Source: Bacillota bacterium (GTDB lineage Bacteria; Bacillota; Clostridia; Christensenellales; CAG-138). Taken from it: a DNA stretch of 27,192 nt. The position numbers and the translations under genes are program-made. This document shows positions 1 through 7,765 of the stretch, piece after piece. The stretch lies in the NCBI GenBank assembly GCA_023451115.1, contig JAEXFV010000092.1:1-27192 (forward strand), read 5' to 3'. The notes under the pieces are model-generated. The model had not been told where the DNA came from and made no database searches. It worked only from the letters and a program-made list of their open reading frames with translations. Numbering within the stretch: position 1 is the stretch's first letter; every line of letters starts with the position of its first letter.

Positions 1-101
1 GCGTTGCACAAGACGTTGATGCATTAGGGCGATTAATCGTGCGCTTGAAAGACGGCTCTACACGCATCGTTGGGGCCGGCGATGTAAGCGTGCGGACATA
101 A
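1..101 (+). CDS. birA: Biotin--protein ligase, C-terminal fragment (5' end outside window)
   Basis: Only the last 32 codons lie in the window, read from base 3 and ending with TAA at 99-101. The translated tail reads like the small SH3-like C-terminal domain of bifunctional BirA: a DVDALGRLIV strand, then a charged DGSTR turn and a final AGDVSVR strand. BirA activates biotin with ATP and transfers it to a lysine of biotin carrier proteins such as acetyl-CoA carboxylase or decarboxylase subunits; many family members also repress biotin genes through an N-terminal helix-turn-helix, which cannot be seen here. The catalytic domain is outside the window, so the call rests on this short tail alone. 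A strong hairpin terminator follows at 181-222. Another protein with a similar C-terminal SH3-like fold is possible. Confidence 0.6.
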   Translation, partial: VAQDVDALGRLIVRLKDGSTRIVGAGDVSVRT

Positions 102-180
102 GCATAAAAGTTTTCTACGCTATGATGTGGTGCCGTGCCTAAGGATCTGAGGTTAAGAAACCATATTAATTGATATGTGC

Positions 181-222
181 AAAACGGGAAATGGTACCCT
201 AAAGTATGATTTCCCGTTTTTT
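181..222. terminator. Bidirectional intrinsic terminator between birA and the EFR1-type gene
   Basis: Perfect 12-bp inverted repeat: AAAACGGGAAAT at 181-192 and ATTTCCCGTTTT at 209-220, with a 16-base loop. The arms supply a T run after the stem on either strand. It sits between the end of birA (+) and the end of the convergent minus-strand gene at 232, so it can end both transcripts. Confidence 0.8.
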
Positions 223-231
223 AGCTCCTCG

Positions 232-984
232 TTATACTTCCTTTGTGCATATATAGCGGGGCAATCCCCTGCTGTGCTTTCCGTATTCTATCGCTGCCTT
301 CGGACAGCGGCAGATACACGCCATACAATGCGTGCAGTTGTCTCCCCATACAGGCTTTCCGTTTTCAAGGCGGACATTGTTAAGTGGGCAAACCTCAATG
401 CATTTACCGCAGGAAATACAAACATCAGTTGCATAAAACTTTCTCGCGTGAACGAATATCGGATAAAAAATATCGTTTACTATTCCGCTGTTCATTTTAT
501 CCTTGAACGAAATATCCCCTTGCGGGAGCTTATCGCCATTCTTGATATAAAGCGCAGTGCGGTCGATTACGCTTTCCGACTGCTCTATAATCTGTAACGC
601 CTTTTCCTCAGTCGGTGTAGAAAACATCGCAATATAGTTTTCGGGCATTGTTATCCCTGCGCAACCGCAGTAGTTTATCTTTTTTTTGCTGCACAGACTT
701 TCAAGATATTTTCCTGCGTTTCCAATGCTGTCGCCGCAGGTCAGCACAAAATAAATATCCCTATTTCCCGCAAGGGGCGTGTTAATCAGCCATATTCGCA
801 CAATATGGGGGATTCGCCAAGCGTAGGTCGGCGCCACAATCACCCAGGGCTTTTGGGAGCGCATCTCCGAAAAATCATCTGCTTTAATTTTTTGAAAAAT
901 ATTTATAACCTCGTCGCCTATTTCTTTACCTATTCGTTTTGCTGCGTACTCGCTGTTTCCCGTTCCTGAAAAATATAAAATCAT
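232..984 (-). CDS. EFR1-type flavodoxin/ferredoxin fusion protein
   Basis: A 250-residue protein that joins a flavodoxin-like FMN domain to a two-cluster ferredoxin domain. The phosphate-binding loop FSGTGNS is at residues 5-11. Two [4Fe-4S] motifs follow near the C terminus, CISCGKCIEVCP at 189-200 and CTHCMACICRCP at 217-228. This architecture matches the EFR1 family of anaerobes, presumed to shuttle electrons between FMN and iron-sulfur clusters in the cytoplasm; the physiological partner is generally unknown and nothing nearby reveals it. The ATG is preceded by AGGAG at a suitable distance. The gene stands alone, with a candidate extended -10 promoter about 130 bases upstream and a shared terminator downstream. 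The family call is secure; the specific reaction is not. Confidence 0.88.
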   Translation of the reverse strand: MILYFSGTGNSEYAAKRIGKEIGDEVINIFQKIKADDFSEMRSQKPWVIVAPTYAWRIPHIVRIWLINTPLAGNRDIYFVLTCGDSIGNAGKYLESLCSKKKINYCGCAGITMPENYIAMFSTPTEEKALQIIEQSESVIDRTALYIKNGDKLPQGDISFKDKMNSGIVNDIFYPIFVHARKFYATDVCISCGKCIEVCPLNNVRLENGKPVWGDNCTHCMACICRCPKAAIEYGKHSRGLPRYICTKEV

Positions 985-1111
985 AATTTTTCTCCTGTTT
1001 TAGCGCTCATATGTTGTATGAGATACACCTTACTGCACAAACCGTATCCCTTACACACATCCGTATCAATGATTACCCATCCTTGTTTTATATCTTAAAA
1101 TCTTTTCGTTA

Positions 1112-1140
1112 ATTATATCAAATGCGCTCCACAGCAGCAA
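1112..1140 (-). promoter_or_regulatory. Candidate extended -10 promoter for the EFR1-type gene
   Basis: On the minus strand, a perfect extended -10 (TGATATAAT, with TATAAT at 1117-1112) lies 17 bases below TTGCTG (1140-1135). Predicted start of transcription is near 1105, giving a leader of about 120 bases. The -10 is excellent and the -35 is weak. Confidence 0.5.
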
Positions 1141-1248
1141 TATTGACAAGGAAGGTGGCTGTCAAAGGGTTATAAGATGATTCCCTATAAAATATTTTGC
1201 TTTCGACTTGGCCTATCCCATGCGATTTTGTTTACAAAGTACGAACGC

Positions 1249-1277
1249 TTGCCTGTATTATTATGATGTGGTAATAT
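1249..1277 (+). promoter_or_regulatory. Weak candidate promoter for the aldolase gene
   Basis: TTGCCT at 1249-1254 and TAATAT at 1272-1277 with a 17-base spacer; TG sits one base before the -10, as in extended -10 promoters. Each hexamer matches consensus at four of six positions. Other AT-rich hexamers nearby could serve instead. Confidence 0.3.
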
Positions 1278-1338
1278 ATAGAAAATTCTTTTCCAGTCTA
1301 CTATCCATTTCTATGAACATACAAGGAGATGCGGAAAA

Positions 1339-2109
1339 ATGAAAAACAAGGTGTTGGAAAAAATACAGAATGGCGGACAAGTAATTGGAACATTTGCTGA
1401 GTTGGGCGGAAGTATTGCAGCAGAGGTAATCGCACTCAGTGGATTTGATTTTGTCATTGTAGATGGCGAGCACGGGCCTTTTAACCCGATGGAAGTTAGG
1501 GACTATATCAGCGCTATCGATCGGGCAGGTGCTACACCCTTTGTCCGTGTGGCGGACATTACCAGAACGGACGTTATGAAAATGTTAGACGTAGGAGCCC
1601 GTGGCTTAATTATTCCATATGTAAAAAATATGGAACAGATTCATCAGATGGTAAGCTATGCGAAGTTTACCCCTGTGGGAGATCGAGGATTCTGCCCCAA
1701 TACTTTTAGCGGCTGGGGGACGTGTGCCTTTGCAAATACTATGGAAGGATATATGAAATATGCAAATGAAAATACCCTTCTTATTCCCCAGTGTGAAACA
1801 AAAGAAGCGCTTAATATAATTGAAGAGATTGTAGCGGTAGATGGCATTGACGGCATCTTTATCGGGCCAGCGGATTTATCAATTTCCATGGGTATACCGG
1901 GGCAATATGACAACCCTGATTTTAAGGCTGCAATCAATCGTATATTTTCTGCCTGTAAAAAAGCGGGTAAAATTTGCATTGTATTTGTGCCGGATATTGC
2001 CTCCGCAAGGCAGAGACTTCAGCAGGGGTTTGACGGGATAAGTTATAATTTGGATATTGCAATTTTAATGAACGCTTGTAAGGAAGCCTTGTCCAAAATA
2101 AAATCATAA
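1339..2109 (+). CDS. HpcH/HpaI-family class II aldolase
   Basis: A 256-residue TIM-barrel aldolase of the HpcH/HpaI family (2,4-dihydroxyhept-2-enedioate and 2-dehydro-3-deoxyglucarate aldolases), which reversibly splits 2-keto-4-hydroxy acids into pyruvate plus an aldehyde using a divalent metal. Expected landmarks are all present: the catalytic histidine in DGEHGP (H45), the pyruvate-binding arginine in FVRV (R70), a QCE metal motif (Q151, E153), and the second metal ligand in GPADLS (D179). H45 and R70 fall at the same numbers as in E. coli HpaI. The length is normal. ATG follows AAGGAG at about 10 bases. It is monocistronic, ends in a strong terminator and converges on a short-chain dehydrogenase. 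The substrate cannot be read from sequence; acid-sugar or aromatic breakdown are both known roles in the family. Confidence 0.88.
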   Translation: MKNKVLEKIQNGGQVIGTFAELGGSIAAEVIALSGFDFVIVDGEHGPFNPMEVRDYISAIDRAGATPFVRVADITRTDVMKMLDVGARGLIIPYVKNMEQIHQMVSYAKFTPVGDRGFCPNTFSGWGTCAFANTMEGYMKYANENTLLIPQCETKEALNIIEEIVAVDGIDGIFIGPADLSISMGIPGQYDNPDFKAAINRIFSACKKAGKICIVFVPDIASARQRLQQGFDGISYNLDIAILMNACKEALSKIKS

Positions 2110-2112
2110 CTG

Positions 2113-2140
2113 AAAGGGGCGCATAAACGCCCCTTTTTTT
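2113..2140. terminator. Intrinsic terminator of the aldolase gene
   Basis: Nine-bp stem AAAGGGGCG (2113-2121) and CGCCCCTTT (2128-2136) with a six-base loop, followed by a run of T on the plus strand. It may also help end the convergent dehydrogenase transcript, though the T run is only three bases in that direction. Confidence 0.85.
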
Positions 2141-2154
2141 GCAGTTTCATTATG

Positions 2155-2901
2155 TTAAGAACGTGCCAGCCCATCTACCATGAGCACTATGCCGGTAATG
2201 TAAGAGGCCTCCTCCGAAGCAAGAAATACAAAAGCGTTTGCAATATCCTCCGGCTGTCCAAGACGGCGTAGAGGAATTTGCTGAATCAAAGGTGTGATAA
2301 CCTCTTTGGGAACAGCTTTCATCATATCCGTTTCCGTGATGCCAGGTGCTACCGCGTTCACGCGGATGCCCTTGGGCCCCAGCTCGCGGGCCAAACAAAG
2401 AGTCATGCCGTTTACAGCAAATTTAGATGTGGGATAAGCCACGCCGCTGGGCTGGCCGTAGATGCTCACCATAGAAGAAGTATTGAGTATTACGCCACCA
2501 CCTTGGCTTATCATATAATCTGCAACAATACGCGAAGCATTGAATATCCCTTTGATGTTCAGATCCATCACCTTGTCGAAGGTTTCCTCTGTATAATCCA
2601 TAAAAGCAGTGCTTTCAGAAATGCCTGCATTATTGATGAGAATATCAATGCGGCCATATTTTTCTATTACGTTCTGAAAAGCAAGACCAACAGACTCCAG
2701 GCTACTCAAATTAGGAGCAATTCCAGCAATAGCAGCGGCAGGATGGGCAATTTTTAGCGCTGCAACAGCTTTATCAGCGTTGGCCTGCGTACTGGCTGCA
2801 ATGATCACCGTTGCCCCTTCCTTTAAAAAAGCGTTGGCAGTTGCCCGGCCGATGCCGCGGCTTCCGCCTGTGATAATTGCGATTTTATCTTTTAACCTCA
2901 C
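2155..2901 (-). CDS. Short-chain dehydrogenase/reductase (SDR, FabG-like)
   Basis: A 248-residue classical SDR with a Rossmann fold. The dinucleotide-binding TGGSRGIG motif is at residues 11-18, NNAG at 90-93, and the catalytic tetrad at N115, S143, Y156 and K160 (YPTSK). The C-terminal GIVLMVDG segment is typical of FabG-like and glucose-1-dehydrogenase-like members. It should move hydride between NAD(P)(H) and a hydroxyl/keto group of a small molecule in the cytosol. Substrate and cofactor preference are not decided by the visible motifs: the end of the second strand reads AAST, without a clear acidic NAD-selecting residue. The start is GTG, 8 bases after GAGAGG. The gene stands alone, convergent with the aldolase gene. 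A role in fatty acid synthesis is unlikely, since no fab genes are nearby. Confidence 0.88.
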   Translation of the reverse strand: MRLKDKIAIITGGSRGIGRATANAFLKEGATVIIAASTQANADKAVAALKIAHPAAAIAGIAPNLSSLESVGLAFQNVIEKYGRIDILINNAGISESTAFMDYTEETFDKVMDLNIKGIFNASRIVADYMISQGGGVILNTSSMVSIYGQPSGVAYPTSKFAVNGMTLCLARELGPKGIRVNAVAPGITETDMMKAVPKEVITPLIQQIPLRRLGQPEDIANAFVFLASEEASYITGIVLMVDGLARS

Positions 2902-2926
2902 GGTACGTACCTCTCAAATATTTTTA

Positions 2927-2955
2927 ATAATAGTATCAGTGTGGCATATTGGAAA
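2927..2955 (-). promoter_or_regulatory. Candidate promoter for the SDR gene
   Basis: Minus-strand TTTCCA (2955-2950), 17-base spacer and TATTAT (2932-2927), about 25 bases before the GTG start. The -10 matches five of six positions and the -35 four of six. Confidence 0.5.
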
Positions 2956-3029
2956 CCGGATTATCCCACCAGTTTGGTTATCATTTCGCATTTAGGTCTC
3001 GATTAAAAAGTGGTACCCACTGTGTATCA

Positions 3030-3062
3030 ATAAAGAAAGCCCCCGGAGATCATCCGAGGGCT
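3030..3062 (-). terminator. Intrinsic terminator of nadE
   Basis: On the minus strand a 10-bp stem (AGCCCTCGGA with TCCGGGGGCT, one G-U pair, five-base loop, 3062-3038) is followed by TTCTTTATT. It begins about 50 bases after the nadE stop codon. Confidence 0.75.
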
Positions 3063-3112
3063 ATAATGGGTTTTGGGTAGTCTGCTTTATTCAGCACTTC
3101 GTTTCGCCAAAC

Positions 3113-5035
3113 TTATTTTAACTTGGCCAAGTTCTCTTGCCAAATATCTGCACATGCATCGCTGGGCATGCGCCAATCACCTCTGGGAGAAAGGGATACA
3201 GAGCCTACTTTAGGTCCATCCGGCAGGCAAGAACGCTTGAACTGCTGCTGGAAAAATCTATGGCAGAATATATCCAACCAACCGAATATGGTATCTTTGT
3301 CATATCGTCCTTCAAAGGCATAGCAGGCAAGCCGCAATGTTTTTTCCGGCGTAGCACCCCAGCGTATCATCCAATAAAGGAAAAAATCATGTAATTCATA
3401 GGGTCCAACAATATGTTCGGTTTTTTGTGCAATCTCGCCGTCTTCTGCTGCAGGCAGCAATTCCGGACTTACAGGCGTATCTAATATGTCCTGCAAAACA
3501 CTTTGCAGTTCACTTTCCCCTGCTGCTTGCGCCACATATGCCACAATGTGCCGAATTAATGTTTTGGGAATGGAAGCATTCACCCCATACATAGACATAT
3601 GATCCCCATTATAAGTAGCCCATCCTAAGGCTAATTCAGAAAGATCTCCAGTTCCCACAACAAGTCCGCCAGTCTGGTTTGCGATATCCATGAGAACTTG
3701 TGTGCGTTCCCTTGCCTGCGCGTTTTCAAACGTAACATCCAGCTGTTCGGCCGAATGGCCGATATCCAAAAAATGTTGCTGAACAGCTGCCGTTATATTT
3801 ACTTCTCTACAAGGCACCCCCAAACAGTTGCAAAGGCGCTCTGCATTAGAGCGGGTACGGCTGGTGGTGCCAAAGCACGGCATCGTTACCGCAATTACAT
3901 CATGATGAGGCCGGTCCAGCAAATCCATAGCCCTAGTTGTAACCAGCAGCGCTAACGTAGAATCCAGCCCTCCCGACACACCTACCACTGCCGTTTTACA
4001 ATGGGAATGGGCAATTCGCTTTTTCAGTGCATGGGCTTGCATATGCAAAATACTATTGCAACGGGTATTTCGATCACCAAGCGCGGAAGGAACAAAGGGC
4101 GTTGCAGGAATTTGCCGCGAAAGAGGCGTTTGAACAAAAGGCAAATCAAATGCAATGCGCAGATATCCTTTGTCTTCCTGATGATTTTGAAAGGTATTCA
4201 TCCTGCGGCGCTCATAACAAATTCGCTGTAAATCCAGCTCGGAAATAGCCATACCTCTATGAAAGGGCTTTACCTCCTGTAAAATAGCTCCGTTTTCTCC
4301 AACCAGGTTATGTCCTGCAAAGACCATATCACCGGTGGATTCCCCTTCTCCTGCATTTGCATAGATATATCCGCAACATAGTTTTGCGCTCTGCCCCGAC
4401 ACTAACAAGCGGCGATACTCCTCTTTTCCAATAGTTTCGTCGCTGGCAGAGAGGTTGGCAATTACTGTTGCGCCCTGCAAAGCCAGGTTTACCGAAGGAG
4501 GGGCTGGCACCCAAAGATCCTCGCATATTTCAATTCCCAAGCACAATTGAGGCATACAAGCGCATTGAAACAGCAATTTTACACCAAAAGGAGCTCGTAT
4601 TCCTCCTGACAGACGGATCTCATCGTTGCCAAGGGGAGCTGGAGTAAACTGACGTTGTTCGTAAAACTCTCCGTAATTTGGAAGGTTTGTTTTGGGTATA
4701 ACGCCTAAAATTGCTCCATTTTGTACCAAGACAGCGCAATTATATAATTTATCATGAAAACGTAACGGTGCGCCCAATACCATAAGTATGGAACTCCCTG
4801 CACTTTTTGTAACAATATGCAACAGTGCCTGTTCCGCTGCATCCAGCAGTGCATCCTGCAAAAATAAATCTCCGCATGTGTATCCGGTTAAGCAAAGCTC
4901 AGGCAGTACCAACAGCTGTACTTTTTGCCGTTGTGCTTCCTCCATTTGTTCCAATATCTTTATTTCGTTAAATTGGCAGTCCGCCACACGTATTTCTGGC
5001 GTTGCAGCAGAAACTCTGATAAACCCATCCCGCAT
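3113..5035 (-). CDS. nadE: Glutamine-dependent NAD+ synthetase
   Basis: About 640 residues, the size of the two-domain NAD+ synthetases. The N-terminal nitrilase-like glutaminase domain carries the triad E46 (LPELCLTGY), K115 (IPKTNLPNYGE) and C171 (IEICEDLW). The C-terminal ATP-pyrophosphatase domain starts around residue 340 with the P-loop SGGLDS at 354-359. Ammonia released from glutamine is passed to the second site, where deamido-NAD+ is adenylated and amidated to NAD+. The frame stays open 10 codons further to a TTG at 5065, but AGGAGG (5053-5048) lies inside that extension and 12 bases before the ATG at 5035. The protein then begins MRDGF, as family members usually do, so I take the ATG. 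Single gene with its own promoter and terminator, divergent from the VanW-family gene. Confidence 0.95.
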   Translation of the reverse strand: MRDGFIRVSAATPEIRVADCQFNEIKILEQMEEAQRQKVQLLVLPELCLTGYTCGDLFLQDALLDAAEQALLHIVTKSAGSSILMVLGAPLRFHDKLYNCAVLVQNGAILGVIPKTNLPNYGEFYEQRQFTPAPLGNDEIRLSGGIRAPFGVKLLFQCACMPQLCLGIEICEDLWVPAPPSVNLALQGATVIANLSASDETIGKEEYRRLLVSGQSAKLCCGYIYANAGEGESTGDMVFAGHNLVGENGAILQEVKPFHRGMAISELDLQRICYERRRMNTFQNHQEDKGYLRIAFDLPFVQTPLSRQIPATPFVPSALGDRNTRCNSILHMQAHALKKRIAHSHCKTAVVGVSGGLDSTLALLVTTRAMDLLDRPHHDVIAVTMPCFGTTSRTRSNAERLCNCLGVPCREVNITAAVQQHFLDIGHSAEQLDVTFENAQARERTQVLMDIANQTGGLVVGTGDLSELALGWATYNGDHMSMYGVNASIPKTLIRHIVAYVAQAAGESELQSVLQDILDTPVSPELLPAAEDGEIAQKTEHIVGPYELHDFFLYWMIRWGATPEKTLRLACYAFEGRYDKDTIFGWLDIFCHRFFQQQFKRSCLPDGPKVGSVSLSPRGDWRMPSDACADIWQENLAKLK

Positions 5036-5100
5036 TTGCTCACGATACCTCCTGGCGTTATCCAAACAATTCTATTGAAAGCATTCCCTTCCCTGTTAGC

Positions 5101-5129
5101 ATTGTATTCGCTTGCCTTTATCTAGTCAA
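5101..5129 (-). promoter_or_regulatory. Promoter for nadE
   Basis: Minus-strand TTGACT (5129-5124), exactly 17 bases, TACAAT (5106-5101). Both hexamers match the housekeeping consensus at five of six positions. Predicted transcription start is near 5094, about 60 bases before the chosen ATG. Confidence 0.62.
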
Positions 5130-5250
5130 TGAAAATCCACATTCCTTCCATTTCCTTCTACTTATTCCTTTCTTCTCCTGACCCAATTGAGCCCCAAGAG
5201 CTTCTGCAGGATAATTAAGGTTATGGCTATAAATTATTATGAAACTATCC

Positions 5251-5280
5251 TTTACAACTCAACTACATTCCAACTATAAT
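5251..5280 (+). promoter_or_regulatory. Promoter for the VanW-family gene
   Basis: TTTACA at 5251-5256, an 18-base spacer and a perfect TATAAT at 5275-5280. The predicted start near 5287 leaves a leader of about 47 bases before the ATG at 5334, with an AGGGTGG ribosome site at 5321-5327. Confidence 0.62.
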
Positions 5281-5333
5281 ATTGTCGAATAACATGGTTT
5301 TAATTTGCACACGGAAGGTAAGGGTGGTATTGG

Positions 5334-6950
5334 ATGGAAGAGACCGTCAAGCAATCGGGGAATGGTGCTAATATTACGCCAGATCCTCAAAAAAAGAAAA
5401 AATTTATATTAATCGGGACGATTGTAGCAGTAGTGATACTGGCAGTTGCAATTTTTTTGATTGTTCAGCACCAGCAGCAGGTTGAGGCTCAGCGACAAAG
5501 CATTATCAATTCAGGCGTTTTCCATCCCGGAATTACCATAAATGGCGTTTCCGTCGGTGGATTAACCCCTGAAGAAGCTAAAAATGCCGTTGCAGAGACC
5601 GAGCAGGCGATGTTGGATGCGGTTTCTTGCTGCCTCACTTTTGAAGATATAAAAATTTCCCTTTCTGCTGATGATTTTGGCATGACGTTTAATACCGATG
5701 CTATATTACAAGAGGCTATGGCATTGGGACGAGAAGGTTCTCTTTCCGAATTGCAAGATGAACTGGAAGATATCTCTGTGAACGGGCGTGCTTTTGATAC
5801 AGAGTATTTCCCCAGCGCCGAAACCCTGGAGAAAACAGTTGCCAATGTAGCAAAGCAGGTCAACCGAGATCCTGTGGATGCCAATTTTGAATTGCTGGTT
5901 GTCAAAGACAGTGAAAATCAGCAAGCAGAAGTTGCTGCTACACCTGAGGCTACCGCCACTCCTACTCCTACGCCGGTGCCGACTCCTACAGATGAAAAAA
6001 ATGATGTCCAGGGAGAGGCTCCACCAGTGCAGGCTTCTGCTGAAGGTCGGCATTTCCGTTATGTAGAGGATCAGGATGGCGTAGTGGTTAACGAGGCTGT
6101 TCTTCTTCAGTCTCTTACGGATATGGCTGCTGAGAAAACTTTTTCGGATGTGGAGATCCCAGTGGAATATACGCCTGCCAGCGTAACGTTGGAACAGCTT
6201 CAGGGGCAGTTGGTATTGCGCTCCAGCGCTTATACCTCCTTTGCAAAGTCACCCTATAACAGGAAAAGCCGGGTATTCAACATTGTAAAAGCGGCGGGAT
6301 TAATCAACGGCACCATATTACAGCCTGGCGAAGAATTCTCAACCAACGGCGTTTTAGGGGATCGCACCTATGCCGGTGGTTGGCAGCCTGCCCCTGCCAT
6401 TGTTCAGGGACGCAGTGAAGATCAGGCGGGCGGCGGCGTATGCCAGGTATCCACCACCTTGTATCTTGCTGTTCTGAAAGGCGATTTGGAGGTTGTATAT
6501 CGCCAAGGGCATTCAGGGCGGTTGGGTTATGCGCCTGGTGGATTGGATGCTACCATTGACAGCGGGCGGATTGACTTCAAGTGGAAAAATAATACCGATG
6601 CGCCTCTGTATGTGTTTTCTTGGGCAGATGAAGTAGAAAAGAAAATTTATGTGGAAATTTACGGAAAGCCGTTGGAATATGATGAAATCAAACTGAGTTC
6701 TGAGCGGGTTGGCTCAATTTCCCCACCGGGCCCAATGCAGTATCAAACGGATTATTCCTTAGCGCCTGGGGCCACCAAAGTATGGGTAGCGCGTAAATCA
6801 GGATCTATCTGGAAATCCTATGCAACTTATATTAAAGATGGCAAAGAGGTGGAAACCAAAGAAATTGCGGAATCGCGTTACAAAGCCTATGCTGGCATTA
6901 CGCTGGTAGGCCCTTCGGTCAATGGAATTATTGCAGTCCCCGCAAGTTAA
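5334..6950 (+). CDS. VanW-family membrane-anchored cell-envelope protein
   Basis: A 538-residue protein. A short lysine-rich cytoplasmic tail leads into one membrane segment (about 24-44), so most of the chain is outside the cell. The region from about residue 66 (ITINGVSVGGLTPEEA) resembles the putative peptidoglycan-binding domain often found before VanW. A Thr/Pro-rich linker lies near 200-222, with TPTPTPVPTPT at its centre. The VanW domain covers about 300-430 and has the hallmark GGGVCQVSTTLY starting near 366. A C-terminal beta-rich part follows. The VanW name comes from an accessory gene of some vancomycin-resistance clusters; the biochemical role is not established, and many Clostridia encode such proteins with no link to resistance. 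No van genes are nearby. It is monocistronic, with a strong promoter and terminator, and probably has a wall-associated function. Confidence 0.88.
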   Translation: MEETVKQSGNGANITPDPQKKKKFILIGTIVAVVILAVAIFLIVQHQQQVEAQRQSIINSGVFHPGITINGVSVGGLTPEEAKNAVAETEQAMLDAVSCCLTFEDIKISLSADDFGMTFNTDAILQEAMALGREGSLSELQDELEDISVNGRAFDTEYFPSAETLEKTVANVAKQVNRDPVDANFELLVVKDSENQQAEVAATPEATATPTPTPVPTPTDEKNDVQGEAPPVQASAEGRHFRYVEDQDGVVVNEAVLLQSLTDMAAEKTFSDVEIPVEYTPASVTLEQLQGQLVLRSSAYTSFAKSPYNRKSRVFNIVKAAGLINGTILQPGEEFSTNGVLGDRTYAGGWQPAPAIVQGRSEDQAGGGVCQVSTTLYLAVLKGDLEVVYRQGHSGRLGYAPGGLDATIDSGRIDFKWKNNTDAPLYVFSWADEVEKKIYVEIYGKPLEYDEIKLSSERVGSISPPGPMQYQTDYSLAPGATKVWVARKSGSIWKSYATYIKDGKEVETKEIAESRYKAYAGITLVGPSVNGIIAVPAS

Positions 6951-6953
6951 CAA

Positions 6954-6990
6954 AAGCGCCCCGCATCTAGAGGATGCGGGGCGCTTCTAT
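6954..6990. terminator. Bidirectional intrinsic terminator between the VanW-family and GntR genes
   Basis: Perfect 14-bp stem AAGCGCCCCGCATC (6954-6967) with GATGCGGGGCGCTT (6973-6986) and a five-base loop. A T-rich tract follows on the plus strand, and TTGTTAACTT follows on the minus strand. It separates two convergent genes whose stop codons are only about 40 bases apart. Confidence 0.8.
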
Positions 6991-7673
6991 TATTCGCTCA
7001 ACCGAGGCTCCAATAATATTTTTGTGCCCGCAATATGCTCATGTAAAATAGTACAAGCTTTTTCAACATCCTTATTCTTACAAGCTTCCAGTAGCTCTGC
7101 ATGTTGCTGCTTGGATATAGCATGATGAATGGACTCATTATAATATACCCGAATATACCGGTCAACATTGGCATGCATTTGGTCAATCAGTTGAAACAAC
7201 ATCTGATTATGCACCGGTTCATATAAGGTAAAATGAAAGCGGGAATTCAACTCTTCCAGTTTGTTTGGCTCTGTCTCCCGCAAAGCCTCTTGGATAATCT
7301 CTTCTGCGGTATCGATTGTTTGTTGGCTCATAATAGGAATGGCTACCCGCAATGCCCCTACCTCCAGCATTGCCCGCACATCCATCAGATCTTCCATTTC
7401 TTGCAAAGTAAGTTTTGTAACCACTGCTCCCCGGTTGGGATAAATCCGCACCAGCCCTTGTGCTTCTAACTGACGAAATGCTTCACGCACCGGAATATGG
7501 CTAACGCTTAAGGCGGCGGAGATTTCGTCTTGCCTCAACGGCATGCCACCAGGCAGCACACCGCGGACGATGGCAGCGCGAATTACCTGAAAAACCCAGT
7601 CTCTGGCAGCCATAGATCTTGGTTGCATCTCATTGGCGATTTCTCTTAAATCCATTTCTTCACGCTCTTTCAT
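6990..7673 (-). CDS. GntR-family transcriptional regulator with FCD domain
   Basis: A 227-residue regulator of the FadR subfamily. The winged helix-turn-helix spans about residues 20-90, with a recognition region around SVSHIPVREAFRQLEAQG. The all-helical FCD ligand-binding domain covers about 95-215. Likely metal-site positions are N143, H147, H191 and H211 or H213, so the usual first aspartate is Asn here, a variation I believe occurs in the family. FCD regulators usually sense organic acids such as sugar acids, lactate or amino-acid derivatives and are relieved from their operator by the ligand. The gene is monocistronic and faces no divergent target, but an AT-rich interrupted palindrome covers its own promoter, which suggests autoregulation. 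The ribosome site is weak, so the start could also be the ATG seven codons in. Confidence 0.88.
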   Translation of the reverse strand: MKEREEMDLREIANEMQPRSMAARDWVFQVIRAAIVRGVLPGGMPLRQDEISAALSVSHIPVREAFRQLEAQGLVRIYPNRGAVVTKLTLQEMEDLMDVRAMLEVGALRVAIPIMSQQTIDTAEEIIQEALRETEPNKLEELNSRFHFTLYEPVHNQMLFQLIDQMHANVDRYIRVYYNESIHHAISKQQHAELLEACKNKDVEKACTILHEHIAGTKILLEPRLSE

Positions 7674-7730
7674 CTGCTTGAGTTACCAGAGAACCTCTTC
7701 TGTACGCTCATACAGGTATTTAACCAATAT

Positions 7731-7765
7731 ACTATAATATATATACTTCTATATATTATAATAGT
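7731..7765. repeat. AT-rich interrupted palindrome, candidate GntR operator
   Basis: Perfect 11-bp inverted repeat, TATAATATATA at 7733-7743 and TATATATTATA at 7750-7760, six bases apart. Outer ACTAT/ATAGT arms extend the symmetry with a three-base offset. It overlaps the -10 and early transcribed region of the regulator's own promoter, where a repressor would block transcription. Confidence 0.45.

Larger units (their letters stand above)
985..1338. other. Divergent intergenic region (354 bases) with promoters only
   Basis: This AT-rich gap separates the minus-strand EFR1-type gene from the plus-strand aldolase gene. I see no convincing small gene. It holds a good extended -10 promoter facing left (1112-1140), a weaker candidate facing right (1249-1277), and an inverted pair TTGACA/TGTCAA (1143-1148 and 1160-1165, 11 bases apart) that could be an operator or chance. 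The aldolase ribosome site AAGGAG lies at about 1323-1328. Confidence 0.5.

Noticed and set aside
175..597. Plus-strand open frame of 140 codons at the left end
   Set aside because: Its start overlaps the terminator stem and the rest is antisense to the EFR1-type gene, whose flavin and cluster motifs are unmistakable.
5036..5065. N-terminal extension of NadE by 10 residues from TTG
   Set aside because: The ribosome site AGGAGG lies inside the extension and family members normally begin at the MRDGF position.
5940..6000. Short tandem repeat in the VanW-family gene
   Set aside because: It encodes a Thr/Pro-rich linker, a normal feature of surface proteins, with imperfect codon-level repetition and no sign of a mobile or regulatory repeat.
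5334..6950. Vancomycin resistance determinant
   Set aside because: VanW-family proteins are common in Clostridia without resistance; no vanA/vanB-type ligase, vanH, vanX or two-component genes are present.
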